DNA of 12,978 nt from Goniomonas avonlea (taxonomy: Eukaryota > Cryptophyceae > Goniomonadida > Goniomonadaceae), in assembly GCA_003573635.1 (NCBI GenBank), contig QUTJ01031575.1, positions 1-12,978 of the forward strand, in the 5' to 3' direction. Below the pieces are notes generated by a model. That model was not told the origin of the DNA. It did no database searches and saw nothing but the letters and a program-made list of their open reading frames with translations. Position 1 is the stretch's first letter; each line of letters opens with the position of its first letter. Positions 1 to 8,721 of this stretch are shown here, piece by piece. Made by a program: the position numbers and the translations under genes.

Positions 1-18
1 GGGGGAAGAGGGGAGGAG

Positions 19-176
19 GAGGCGCCACAACACTCGAGTGTGCAACACCACAACACTCGTGTGAGCAACACCACAACACTCGAGTGGGCAACACCACAAC
101 ACTCGAGTGTGCAACACCACAACACTCGAGTGTGCAACACCACAACACTCGAGTGTGCAACACCACAGCACTGGGA
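19..176. repeat. 23-bp tandem repeat with palindromic core
   Basis: About six and a half copies of a 23-bp unit. Units begin at 42, 65, 88, 111, 134 and 157, with a partial copy from about 19. Most copies contain the perfect 12-bp palindrome ACACTCGAGTGT; copy 42 has CGTGTG and copy 65 CGAGTGGG instead. It lies 3' of the last confident exon of the minus-strand coiled-coil gene, so it is most likely intronic or downstream. Because 23 is not a multiple of 3, translation cycles through all three frames; none is stopped in the array, so an exonic reading cannot be excluded. Confidence 0.95.
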
Positions 177-325
177 ATTGGCTAATGGGGCAAGCAGGAA
201 CTGTCGAAGCGGTTGCGGGGTCACATCTCTGGTCATAGAGAGTCCCAGGTGTGAAATATGCCATCCAAATCTCTGTGGTGTGGGTGCCCTCTGGATGCCC
301 AAACCAAAATCATCGATCTGGGCAC

Positions 326-2515
326 CTGTAGGCGGCGTGCCTCGGCTTCAGCGCGTGCTCGCTCCACCTCAGCGAGGTGCTCTTTCAACCGCTCTGCTTC
401 CTGCGCTCTCACGAGCTCTGCCTCTGCCCGCTCCCTCTCCGCTTCGGCTCGTTGTTTCTCAGTCTCGGCCGCCATCCGAATTTCTTCAGCTCGCATCCTT
501 TCCTGGGCGAGCGCGGCCTGGGTCTCTTTCTCCTGGTCCGTTTGCCCTGCCCTGGTTGCGGCCTGCAAATGGAAATAAGCAACGAAGACGCTCTACGGTT
601 GGAAAGATGCATGAGTGCGAGATCGAAACGGTACGAGACACGTCCTGTGTGCGCAAGGTGTGGCGGCAAGTTGTCACCAGTTGCGCTTGCAGGTCTTGGA
701 CCTGTGTCTCCAGCGCCGATTGGACCGAGGTGACTTGGGCGGTAAGGTCGGCAACTTGCTCGGTCAGCCGGGCTGAGTGCGCAGCGAGGGCGTCCTTCTG
801 CGCAGACACCGCCTCTCGCTGCAGGTCCGCCGCAGCCTTGTCGGCAGCGAGTTGCGTCGTCACCTCACTCAGCTCAGCAATCTGTGCGGTGAGCGCTGGA
901 CATGTCGCGCACTCTCTTGCTTCGGATTGCGCCTCCTGTCAGTGGGTTCAATGGAATCACCAAACTAACGCAAGACTTGAAGTATATTGGGGGACAGGGG
1001 AGAGAAGTCGCCCCTATTTAAAGCAGCCCTCACCATTTCCTCAGCAATGGGGAGTCCAAGCAGTGCCATGGTGGTCTTCGGGTCCGCAATCGCGAGCTGT
1101 GAAAGCCAGTGTTGTCGATTGAAGGACCCGGTTCCTTCCATGTCCAGAAGTTCGAACAACGACAAAAGAGCGAGCTCTGACAGTGGCAGCCTCAGGGCGT
1201 TCTCGGTCTGTCAGGTTGGGGCTTAGATAAGAAGTGCGACCATAAACGAGAATAGTACGTCAGAGAGATCTCCATCCATTCAACTCACCGCGAAACAAGA
1301 AGCATTCACCAATCCAGTTTGGTCAACGTCGAGCAAGTCAAAAGCGCCTTCGGCTGTGTGACACGCCTTGGCCAGTGCGGCAGCCAGCACGGCCATCACC
1401 TCCGCTGGAGCATTGTCCGGCGATACCGCCGCGTCAGCATCAATCCCAAGGTTCTTAGCCTGTTCCTCCCGTGCTCTAACCACCTCCCACTGTTCTTGTT
1501 GTTCTTGCAACTCAAACGCGATGCGCTCTAGTGACTCTTCGCTCTCTGTCGCGCGATCCTCCGCCACCTTAAGAGCCTCCTTGGTTGCTTGCAGGGCCAT
1601 CGACACCTCAGCAAGCTCCGATTCATGCTCCTCACGGGTAGAGTCCGCGAGGATACTGGCCGCTGCAAGCTGTTCACGAAGAAGTTCGACATCTTGCTCG
1701 AGCTCGCCCATTTGGGACAAGTCAGTATCAGTGTTGATGGCAGCCTCCACGAGCGGAGCCGAATCTGTATTGCTTTCGGCATCGACACTCTTGCCCTTCC
1801 CTTCGTTCGGGTTGACAGGAGCATTCAACTTTTTGTCCAGCTCGTTGTACTGTAACGTCAGATCCACAAGACTCTGGCGAAGGACCGCCTTTTCCTTGTT
1901 CGATGACGCTTTCTCAGCTGCTGCCGCCGCCTCCAGCTGTCGCAGTCGGTCACGAAGCACCGGAACGCTTTCGGTTTCGTTGAAAGCGCTAAAGCTTGGA
2001 GCGGAAGATCCTTCCTTGGCCTCCCAACCCATGCGGAGCATCTCTAGATACGCTGATTGCTTCGAGAGTTCAGATTCCAAACCAGCCCTGAGGCTACGCT
2101 CATGCCGCAACTGCCCCTGAAGTTGCTCAGGGTCCAACGATCCTGTGTTATTATCATCTGTTTGGATCGCCTCACCAAGCTTGCTTTTGACTCGAACGGG
2201 CGATGCTGGCAGCACTTTTTTCCTGGGGTTTTCCAGTAGCCAAGCTCGCTCTTGCGGAGTGAGGCCACCCCCAGGCCCAGATGGAGACTTCTCCAATGGA
2301 TCAACCCGGCGGCTTTTCTTTGCAGCAGCTACTGCGTTCGGACTTCGCCATTCCTGGGCCCCAGCACCGGACCGCCGCACAACGGACAGAAAATAGTCTA
2401 GCTCCTTTTCTGGATCCTTTTTGGGCGGGCTGCCAGACTTTTTCACAACAGGTAAAAAGTTATGATCATCATAGTACCCAGCTTCAGTGAGAGCTACTTT
2501 CCAATCGCGACTCAT
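326..2515 (-). CDS. Coiled-coil protein with two degenerate EF-hand-like loops (3' end outside window)
   Basis: Not a recognised family. Four phase-0 exons: 2515-1289, 1207-1034, 935-678 and 562-326 (632 codons), joined by introns of 81, 98 and 115 nt with clear ends (GTGAGT...CTGACAG; GTGAGG...CTGACAG; GTGACA...TTTGCAG). A further exon from about 272 is possible after donor 325 (GTGCCC). From the ATG at 2515: a basic, Pro/Ser-rich head (1-115), then coiled coils (about 128-165, 184-232, 266-358, and most of exons 3-4, the last Glu/Arg/Ala-rich). EF-like loops are at 396-407 (DVDQTG) and 431-442 (DMEGTG), split between exons 1 and 2; both lack Glu at position 12, so calcium binding is doubtful. 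EAIQTD (115-120) fits an LC8-binding motif. A structural or cytoskeletal scaffold is inferred. The frame stays open upstream to 2665 without an ATG. Confidence 0.8.
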
Positions 2516-2679
2516 CCTCACACGAACTCCGTTCAACAGAAGCCGGCCATTGTTGCGCTGGCCCAACGTTGACGGAGAAACTAAGACGATAACGGTACCG
2601 GTAGTCGACGATTCGCCCGTTTCAGGTAGCGTTGAGGGAATTGTCTGGACTTGTGGAGGAAGAATTCACGACAGCTCCG
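2516..2679. promoter_or_regulatory. Head-to-head intergenic interval (putative bidirectional promoter)
   Basis: Only 164 bases separate the chosen ATG of the minus-strand coiled-coil gene (2515) from the chosen ATG of the plus-strand GTPase gene (2680). No TATA box is evident. Both neighbouring frames stay open into it (minus to 2665, plus from 2605), so it may be partly 5' coding or UTR on either strand. The promoter role is inferred from geometry alone. Confidence 0.4.
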
Positions 2680-3669
2680 ATGCGAAAAGGATCTTTTCTT
2701 GAAGCAGTGCGGTCTCTGCAAGAGGACTCACCGGTACAGTGCAGCGAAAGGGTTGTTGGTGAACAGCCTCGCTGGTTTCTAAGGAATTTGAAGGACAGCG
2801 TGCACTTGAAGGTTTGGCTACTGTGAGCATCAATTCGTAGCTAATCGCAGAGTTAGGTGACTCTTCTCGGAGATGGTGCGGTTGGAAAAACCTCGTTTCT
2901 GAGAAGCTTTGGTTCCAGTATGCCTTATCGTGCTGTCGGTATGGAACACACTGCCCTCCCGACTGTATGCACCACCGTGCGTCGGGTCCGGTCAATGGCG
3001 CCTATGATGGACAAACTCATATCTCTGGAGTGCTGGGACACGGCCAGTCGGTCATTGGGACACATGAACATGCGTGGGAGTAGGGTATTCTTGGTTTTTT
3101 TCAGCGTCACCGATCGTTCGTCGTTCGAAAGTGTTGTGAACGTGTACGAGCGGGCGCTTCGAGAACACTTCGGAGTCTCAGTATCACCGGAGGATTCTGG
3201 AGTCGCGAGACCGTTGCTTGTGGCCTGTAAGGTAGACTGCAGTCCCCAATTCCGAAGAGTTGGGACTGCGGAGGCGAGTCATCTGGCAGATAGACTTGGA
3301 TGGGACTATGTGGAAGCTTCGGCGTGGGAGGGTCTTGGAGTTGAACGCGCACTGATGACAGCTGTTCATCGTGCTCTGCTGAGGCGACCTCGGTGCGAAC
3401 TCCCTTGGGAGGGTGAACGCTTGTTGTGGCTCGCTATCCGGCGGCCCAGCCCTGAATGCCTCCTGAGCAAGCTCAATCAGAGGCTGCTGGTGCTGATTTT
3501 GCTGCATGTCCGGTCCTGTGACTGCTGTGGCTCTTTGCACTTGCCTTATCCCAGAGGTCCGAGCACGAGCCAAGACAAACCTGTCAGCACTGTCTTGAGT
3601 GTCCAGGCCGCACGCGTTCGTGCGACACTGCGGGAACGGTCGATGCGCTCTGTCAGTGTTGAGTCTTAA
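2680..3669 (+). CDS. Ras/Rho-like small GTPase with altered switch II and F-box/SOCS-like tail
   Basis: Two exons, 2680-2811 and 2857-3669, with a 45-nt phase-0 intron (GTTTGG...GTTAG). An in-frame TAG at 2854 shows splicing is required, and joining rebuilds strand beta-1 before the P-loop. 314 aa. P-loop GDGAVGKT is 49-56; the switch I motif ALPTV (77-81) recalls Rho proteins; G3 reads WDTASR (104-109), so the DxxG glycine is Ser108 and the catalytic Gln position is Arg109. SVTDRSSF (127-134) is the usual beta-4/alpha-3 segment; G4 is CKVD (168-171); G5 is EASA (197-200). A nucleotide-binding switch role is expected from the family, but efficient hydrolysis is unlikely with these substitutions. 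The tail (216-314) has no CAAX box; residues 224-262 carry a Trp/Leu-rich segment like an F-box or SOCS helix. Stop TAA. Confidence 0.92.
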
Positions 3670-4093
3670 ATTCTTTCGAAATGTGACTGTTCATATCTCA
3701 CCGATCTTCGCCCCCGCATGGTCCAGCCAGACACTATCCTGTGTGAACATCCACCCGCTGCAGCTGTGGCAAAATCCTCATCTTTCATGCAGTTCCACAG
3801 GGGGGCAAGAACACGAGTGAGGCAGCCAATTCACAAGTGAGGTGTCAGAACGCAGGGGAGCAAGAACACGAGTGAGGTAGACGATTCACAAGTGAGGTGT
3901 CAGAACACAGGGGAGCAAGAACACGAGTGAGGTAGCCGATTCACAAGTGAGGTGGTCAGAACACCCGGGCAAGTGAGCTGGTCAGCCCACTGTGAAACAT
4001 TGTCCAGCTTGCAACCCCATTGCCAGCAATCCAAAGATTTCACCGGTCTGAGAGTGAAAGCCGAAGATTCAAAGGAGGCCACATCGTCTGAGA
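3670..4093. other. Convergent intergenic gap
   Basis: The interval lies between the TAA of the GTPase gene and the TGA of the minus-strand gene ending at 4094, so it must hold both 3' UTRs and polyadenylation sites. I see no AATAAA. The only clear structure is the 55-bp repeat at about 3805-3970. Short open frames here look non-coding. Confidence 0.6.
3805..3970. repeat. 55-bp tandem repeat, three copies
   Basis: Copies start at 3805, 3860 and 3915, each opening GCAAGAACACGAGTGAGG and later carrying TTCACAAGTGAGGTG. The period is exactly 55 between starts; copy 3 diverges near its end (GTGGTCAGAACACCCGGG). It sits between two converging genes. Its core CACGAGTG is the reverse complement of CACTCGTG, close to the core of the 23-bp repeat at the window start. 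Confidence 0.93.
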
Positions 4094-6762
4094 TCAGTGC
4101 AACTTCTCTTCACCCAGAACACACCCGCGTGACTCGAGCACAGAGTTGAGGCGACTGAGGTCCACACAACCGCCTCGCCCAAGGATGGCCTTCCGCAGCG
4201 GCTCGGTCAAATCCACTCCTGTTTGGTGTGAAGACCATTGTTGGCAAGAGCACTCCACTCCTGTTTGGTGTGAAGACCATTGTTGACAAGAGAGCACACT
4301 CCACCCTGTTTGGTGTGAAGCATTGTTGACAAGAGAGCACACTCCACCCTGTTTGGTGTGAAGCATTGTTGACAAGTCCACTCCTGTTGGGTGTGAACGG
4401 CACAAGAGCAAGAGCAAACTTGAAGTCAAGTCGACAGCTAGCCACACAGCACACAGAGCTGACAAACCACTGGTTCAAATCGAAACGTTGGCTGGAATTG
4501 GTGCCTACCAGGGAGCGAACGCTCAAGGTCCGCGATAGTACTTGCAGGGGGCAACCCCTCAACAACAAGTGCCACAGTTTTCAAGATTTTGGTTGGAATC
4601 TCTGCAAGTTCCGCAACAGCAGCGTCTGTCTGCAACTTGGATTATTGAGAATTCACAGCAAATTAATTTCTGGCACCTGGATCCGACGTTGGCTGGCAGT
4701 TGCGCGGTTCTCCAGCAGACAAGTCTCGGCCAGATCGAGCTCCAGCTTGGAAATATCGGTGCCTTTGGGGATGCACTGGACCCATTTCCTTGGTCCTCGG
4801 AAAGTGACAATCTCTGAATATGAGGCGTGAGAGAGTGCCAGAGATTACTCTTTGCTTTCAAGAGCACACCCAACGGCTGTTGCTGACCTCGGGATAACTC
4901 ATGTTTTTTACAAGCAGCCAGCGAAAGAGAAGCAGTGTCGGCAAGTGCCCTGCGAACTTCACCATCCACTGCATTCACTACCTCCCTTGCTTTCTCCACC
5001 AGTTGTCGAAAATATTGCACTTGGCTGCAAGGCAAAAGAGGACGTCAGAATTGACTTTGGAAATCACAAGAGTTGAGAAGAAGGGCAATGCTCCAACATG
5101 GTGAGAAAAATAGGAAAGCAAACCCACCTTTCTCTCAAGGACTCCTCAAGGACAGTGAGTGGCACTTGATTGAGTCGAGAGTCCAATATCGCAGGCAGCA
5201 CGCTGCTCACACTCAACCCACCGCTCCACCACTGATTGATCATGTTCCAGGCTTTAGTATGGACCTGTGAGTCATGTGTCATTCCCAAATCTCGAGAATC
5301 GCGACTCAATAGCACCCCTACAGCAAGTACCATTTTTTTTGTCTTGTCGCACAAAATGGCCTCACACCCTTGGATTTGCTAGATGGTGTCACCTCCATCA
5401 ATAAGCCTAGTCCACACGACGCAATTCAGTTCTGACGACAAACTTGAAGCAAGCGAACCTTACTTTGAGCCGCAGTCCATTGACCAACACCACAACCCAG
5501 CCCTCAATGAGAGGAGAGCCTGGCACAAGACTGTACTCCTCGGCCTGCTGCAGTACTGCACTGATGCTCTCGCCATGAAGACCGCCCACCGCACAGCCTT
5601 GACCACGGTCGCGAGCAGCGCCGCGACGGTGAGCGGTTTTGGTTGTCAGCTTGGGTTGTGAGTGTGCGGCGACGTCGTCGTCGCCGTCATCGTCTTCAAC
5701 AACCATCCCAGTCGCAGCCTGAAAAAAAAATCGAAGGTTACATTAGATTTGTTGAACTTGGTTTTCACGACGATGGGTCCACTCCAGACCCACCTGTGGA
5801 ACCGGCAGCGGGTGGAGGGCAGGGCGGCGCATGCCCCATGCAGCAGCTTGAACGTCCAGTTCAGGGCTGGTTAACCACCTCCAGTTCACAATGGCTGCCA
5901 AAAGTCGGAATCCCTCAGACTTGTAGGGAACACACACCTGCGTGAGTCATTGGTGAAATTCGGATTGACAAGGACAAAGGGAAAGTGCAAACCTGGTGCG
6001 CGCGAGTCACAACCTCAACCACAGCAGACGTCATGCCAACGGGAAGTCGAAGGTCTGGGTGCTCCGACGCGAGGAGAGCGACTTCATTCGCAATGTCCGG
6101 ACTCCACCCAACGCTCTTGCTCGCAAGAAGGGGTGGCTGGTCATACAGCGGCTCCAGGGTCACAGGGTCACGTCGAGGGTGCAACATACCCAGACTGCCA
6201 TCAACCTTTTCCTGGATGCACTCTATGGCACACCCAGCAGGGTCGGAGCCAAAAACGGCAAGGACGTCACTCCACGCGACCTCACCACGTCCGGTCCCAA
6301 GTTCCCAAAACTTGGGCATGCATTCCGCCACCTGGAATCACTCAGTGCACCAAAACCACATCGAATAGGTACCTCCATGGGGATGGCTTCATCTCCGCAA
6401 GCAGCTCGGAGAAGATCGACCTCTAGCTTCGTGCCCAGCGCAGCGTCCTTGGCTTCATCGGGAAGCGGAATGCAGATTGCAAGACCACGACAAAGCACAG
6501 TGCACTCATCCCATTGGGTATTTGGCATTCTTTGATCATAAGTGAAAACAAAGATAGCCATGTTGGGCGCAACACGACCTTTGCAGATAATGCAACGTGG
6601 ATGCTGAGTGCAGGCAGCTTTGCAACGTCGAATGCACTCCCGCTCACTGATGTCAATGAGGTGTCTGACAAATGCGCGCAGAGAACCGCGAAATTTCTGA
6701 TCCAGTACAACCCGAAGTGCGGTTGAATCCCCTGGGGCGACGGTGTGTCGCAGCCGCTGCAT
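4094..6762 (-). CDS. Unrecognised nine-exon protein, about 632 aa
   Basis: ATG at 6762, stop TGA 4096-4094. Exons: 6762-6373, 6331-5993, 5937-5794, 5718-5464, 5378-5128, 5024-4888, 4813-4677, 4629-4509 and 4218-4094; 1899 nt, divisible by three. Introns 1-7 are 41, 55, 75, 85, 103, 74 and 47 nt; intron 8 is 290 nt, or 125 nt if exon 9 begins at 4383. The phases fit at every join (0,0,0,0,2,1,0,1). Acceptors include a T9 tract before CAG in intron 3. I recognise no domain. Visible features: an N-terminal cysteine group C43, C47, C51, C57, C60 (possible metal site), an acidic run DDDGDDD in exon 4, and helical, charged segments in exons 6-8. The exon 6 donor (GTCAGC at 4887) and exon 8 acceptor (4629 or 4635) are the least certain boundaries. 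It diverges from the gene at 6971. Confidence 0.75.
4209..4400. repeat. Irregular tandem repeat carrying duplicated 3' splice sites
   Basis: The core GTTTGGTGTG recurs on the plus strand at 4221, 4263, 4308, 4351 and, as GTTGGGTGTG, at 4386; the spacings are 42, 45, 43 and 35. On the minus strand each copy reads CACACC(A/C)AACAG followed by G, a usable splice acceptor for the last exon of the gene ending at 4094. The last of these in the direction of transcription (exon from 4218) joins exon 8 in phase and leads to the C-terminal exon. Confidence 0.9.
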
Positions 6763-6970
6763 GTTCTTTGAGTGGTGGAGCGCCCTTGTCGGTAGGCTGC
6801 TACTTTATAACCTCAGTTACCTACCAATATATTATAAAATAGTGTGTTAGAAAACATTTCTCCGGATATGAGATAAACTTCCTTGTTGGAGACTGGACTC
6901 ACTGGAGCTCAGGAGTTGTCGCCCGCCCCCTTGTGGCGCCGCTTCTGGCGCAGGGTGTGCACCTTAGATC
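6763..6970. promoter_or_regulatory. Head-to-head promoter interval with TATA-like AT-rich core
   Basis: 208 bases separate the minus-strand ATG at 6762 from the plus-strand ATG at 6971. The middle is strongly AT-rich compared with the rest of the window: TTTATAA at about 6803 and TATATTATAAAATA at about 6827-6840, which can be read as TATA-like on either strand. A CTTAG shortly before the ATG at 6971 could be a 5' UTR splice or trans-splice acceptor. Function is inferred. Confidence 0.5.
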
Positions 6971-8192
6971 ATGACAATCTTGGGCTCTGGTTCAAGAGCA
7001 ACCGGTCAAAAGAATGAAAATGAGGCGGAAGATGGTGTTGCTCGGCTGCTGCGGACGTGGAACGAGCGGCAGGCACTGCGAGCGTCCAACTCCCCTGTGA
7101 CTTCTCCAGAGAGACCATCGTCCTCGTCAAGTGTAGATTCCCGAACTAGTGTGCCAACAGCTTCAGGTTTAGACCCGCATGTTGTAGAACTGCTGGACAG
7201 GTTGCACCGTACGCGCCGCTGTATTGTTCCACTCGTCAGACTCACGATGCAACAGAGACACGGGATCGTTTGCAGCGGCCGGGGCCAGTTGAGGGGTCTG
7301 CCGCTGCACTGAAAGAGGCATATCAAACCGCCGTCAGCATTCGATCGTTACTTTGCCGTTACAACGGCACTGTTGCCCCTCCAGCCGCGAGGGCCCCAGC
7401 GGTGCGGTGCGTTCCAGGTTGTTGCGTGATTAATGTTTTCCGTAGGCCATCTCTCAAACAGCAGATTTGATCCGTTTTCTCGTCCCGATGGTTTCGGATG
7501 ATGCAGCGGCTGCGCTTGAGAATATGTCTGCCCAGGTCAGGAACTGAATTATCGGTCACAGATTCCTCATCGCCTCGCAGCAACAAGGTCTCACCTCAAG
7601 TCAGTCGGCGGAAGTTTCGCTCAGGTTCATTGAACTCTGTGATGCTTGTGAGCGTACGTCATTGTCCCAGGAAACTCGTGCATTGATCTTAATCGATTAT
7701 CGCAGAGCTATGCAGGTTGCTGAGTCCAGTTGCCTTGGTGGAAGCTGACGCTCCTCCACCAAGCCCACAGCCAGTCGAGCTGGCACCACTGAAGGTTCCT
7801 GAATCTGAGGGTGGAGTTGGAGTACGTTCAACAAATTCACTGCCTGACTCATTAATATCTGAGCGAACCAGCTTCAATGTTTTACTCAGTTCGAAGTCAA
7901 AACTGGACCTTATTGATGCGTGGTGAAGCTCACACTGCCCGAGCTAGGTACCACCGAAGAACGGAGCTGCCCCAATTGCGATTCCCCCGCTTCGGATGTT
8001 ATCTTCTGCCGGGTCACGGTTTGTCCTTGTTTACTTCTTCTGGCTTTGTAATCCCTCGCATAACTTGCCAAACACGCGTCCTGTGAGGCCTGTGGAAGCA
8101 ATATATTGAAACAAGGAGTTCAAACTTGTGTTAGCCTAGTTCTGAAAACAATACTGAAACCACGTATCGCGGGTTCAACAGAGATGGGTTAG
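6971..8192 (+). CDS. Seven-exon protein with C-terminal zinc ribbon, about 302 aa
   Basis: Exons: 6971-7208, 7256-7401, 7446-7535, 7581-7653, 7706-7878, 7929-8012 and 8088-8192 (909 nt, stop TAG). Introns are 47, 44, 45, 52, 50 and 75 nt, phases 1,0,0,1,0,0. The donors at 7209 and 7654 are GTACG-type, and each splits a Gln codon (C|AG). Residues 1-79 include a Ser/Pro-rich disordered stretch; residues 70-180 are helical with heptad-like spacing. The C-terminus has CPNC (254-257) and CRAC (267-270): C-x2-C-x9-C-x2-C, matching the zinc-ribbon pattern usually ending FCRxCG. The second CxxC is completed only by removing the 75-nt intron, which contains an in-frame TAA. Such ribbons bind zinc structurally and often mediate protein or ubiquitin contacts; the role here is unknown. 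The exon 5/6 join and the 3' end are the weakest parts. Confidence 0.7.
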
Positions 8193-8721
8193 TGCTGTCG
8201 CCAAACTATCTTGATTAAGGGAAGCGGCAGACCGAGCACTGGAACGTGGACCCCTTCCCATTTTCCTCACTCGCCGTCGTCGCTGACGCTGCCGGCGCAC
8301 CCCTCTCTGCCGCACTTCAGTCCCCGCTGCTGCGCCGTGCTGGTCCGTAGGTTGATCCAGAGGCTCTCACCACTTTGCCACTCATTTTAGCCTCCACTTG
8401 GCTGTTGCCTCACCACGACACACACTTTCCGCCCACGCTATTTTGGTCCATGCGCTTTTTGATGCTCTGTTTCATCGTCTTACATTTTTTCCCCAGATTC
8501 ACTGGACCTACACAGTCTCGTCGCTCACTTGTACTCGCACGCACTGCAACACTCTCGCACTTGTCAAAAACACGCCCGCGCTGTCATATGCTCGCGCTGT
8601 AACTCACTCACAAAGTGATGTGCTCTAACCAGTGTCACTCACTCACGATGTAACTCGTTCACTCACTCTGACACTTTCACCAGAGCACTTGACCCCTCTG
8701 ACTCTGTCACCCCAGGACCAG
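8193..8721. other. C/T-rich intergenic gap upstream of next gene
   Basis: About 530 bases without a convincing exon. From about 8260 the plus strand is rich in C and T and poor in G, with irregular CACTC/TCACT runs at about 8515-8700 (for example CTCACTCAC repeated loosely). It probably holds the 3' UTR of the upstream gene and the 5' flank of the gene starting at 8722. Short open frames in it look like by-products of the skewed composition. Confidence 0.55.

Noticed and set aside
19-176. CRISPR-like array
   Set aside because: The units are directly abutting 23-mers without unique spacers, and the surroundings are eukaryotic.
40-1122. Long plus-strand open frame (360 codons) over the start of the window
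   Set aside because: It is antisense to exons 2-4 of the coiled-coil gene and runs through the 23-bp repeat, which is open in all frames. The minus-strand exons have heptads, EF-like loops and matched splice sites.
1368-2120. 250-codon plus-strand frame, very Ser/Ala-rich
   Set aside because: It is the reverse complement of Glu/Leu/Ala coiled-coil codons, a usual antisense artefact.
4460-4490. Possible tRNA B-box (GGTTCAAATCG)
   Set aside because: There is no matching A-box, cloverleaf or acceptor stem around it, and it lies in the last intron of the minus-strand gene.
7689-7877. Minus-strand frame rich in Ser/Gly
   Set aside because: It is the antisense of exon 5 of the zinc-ribbon gene.
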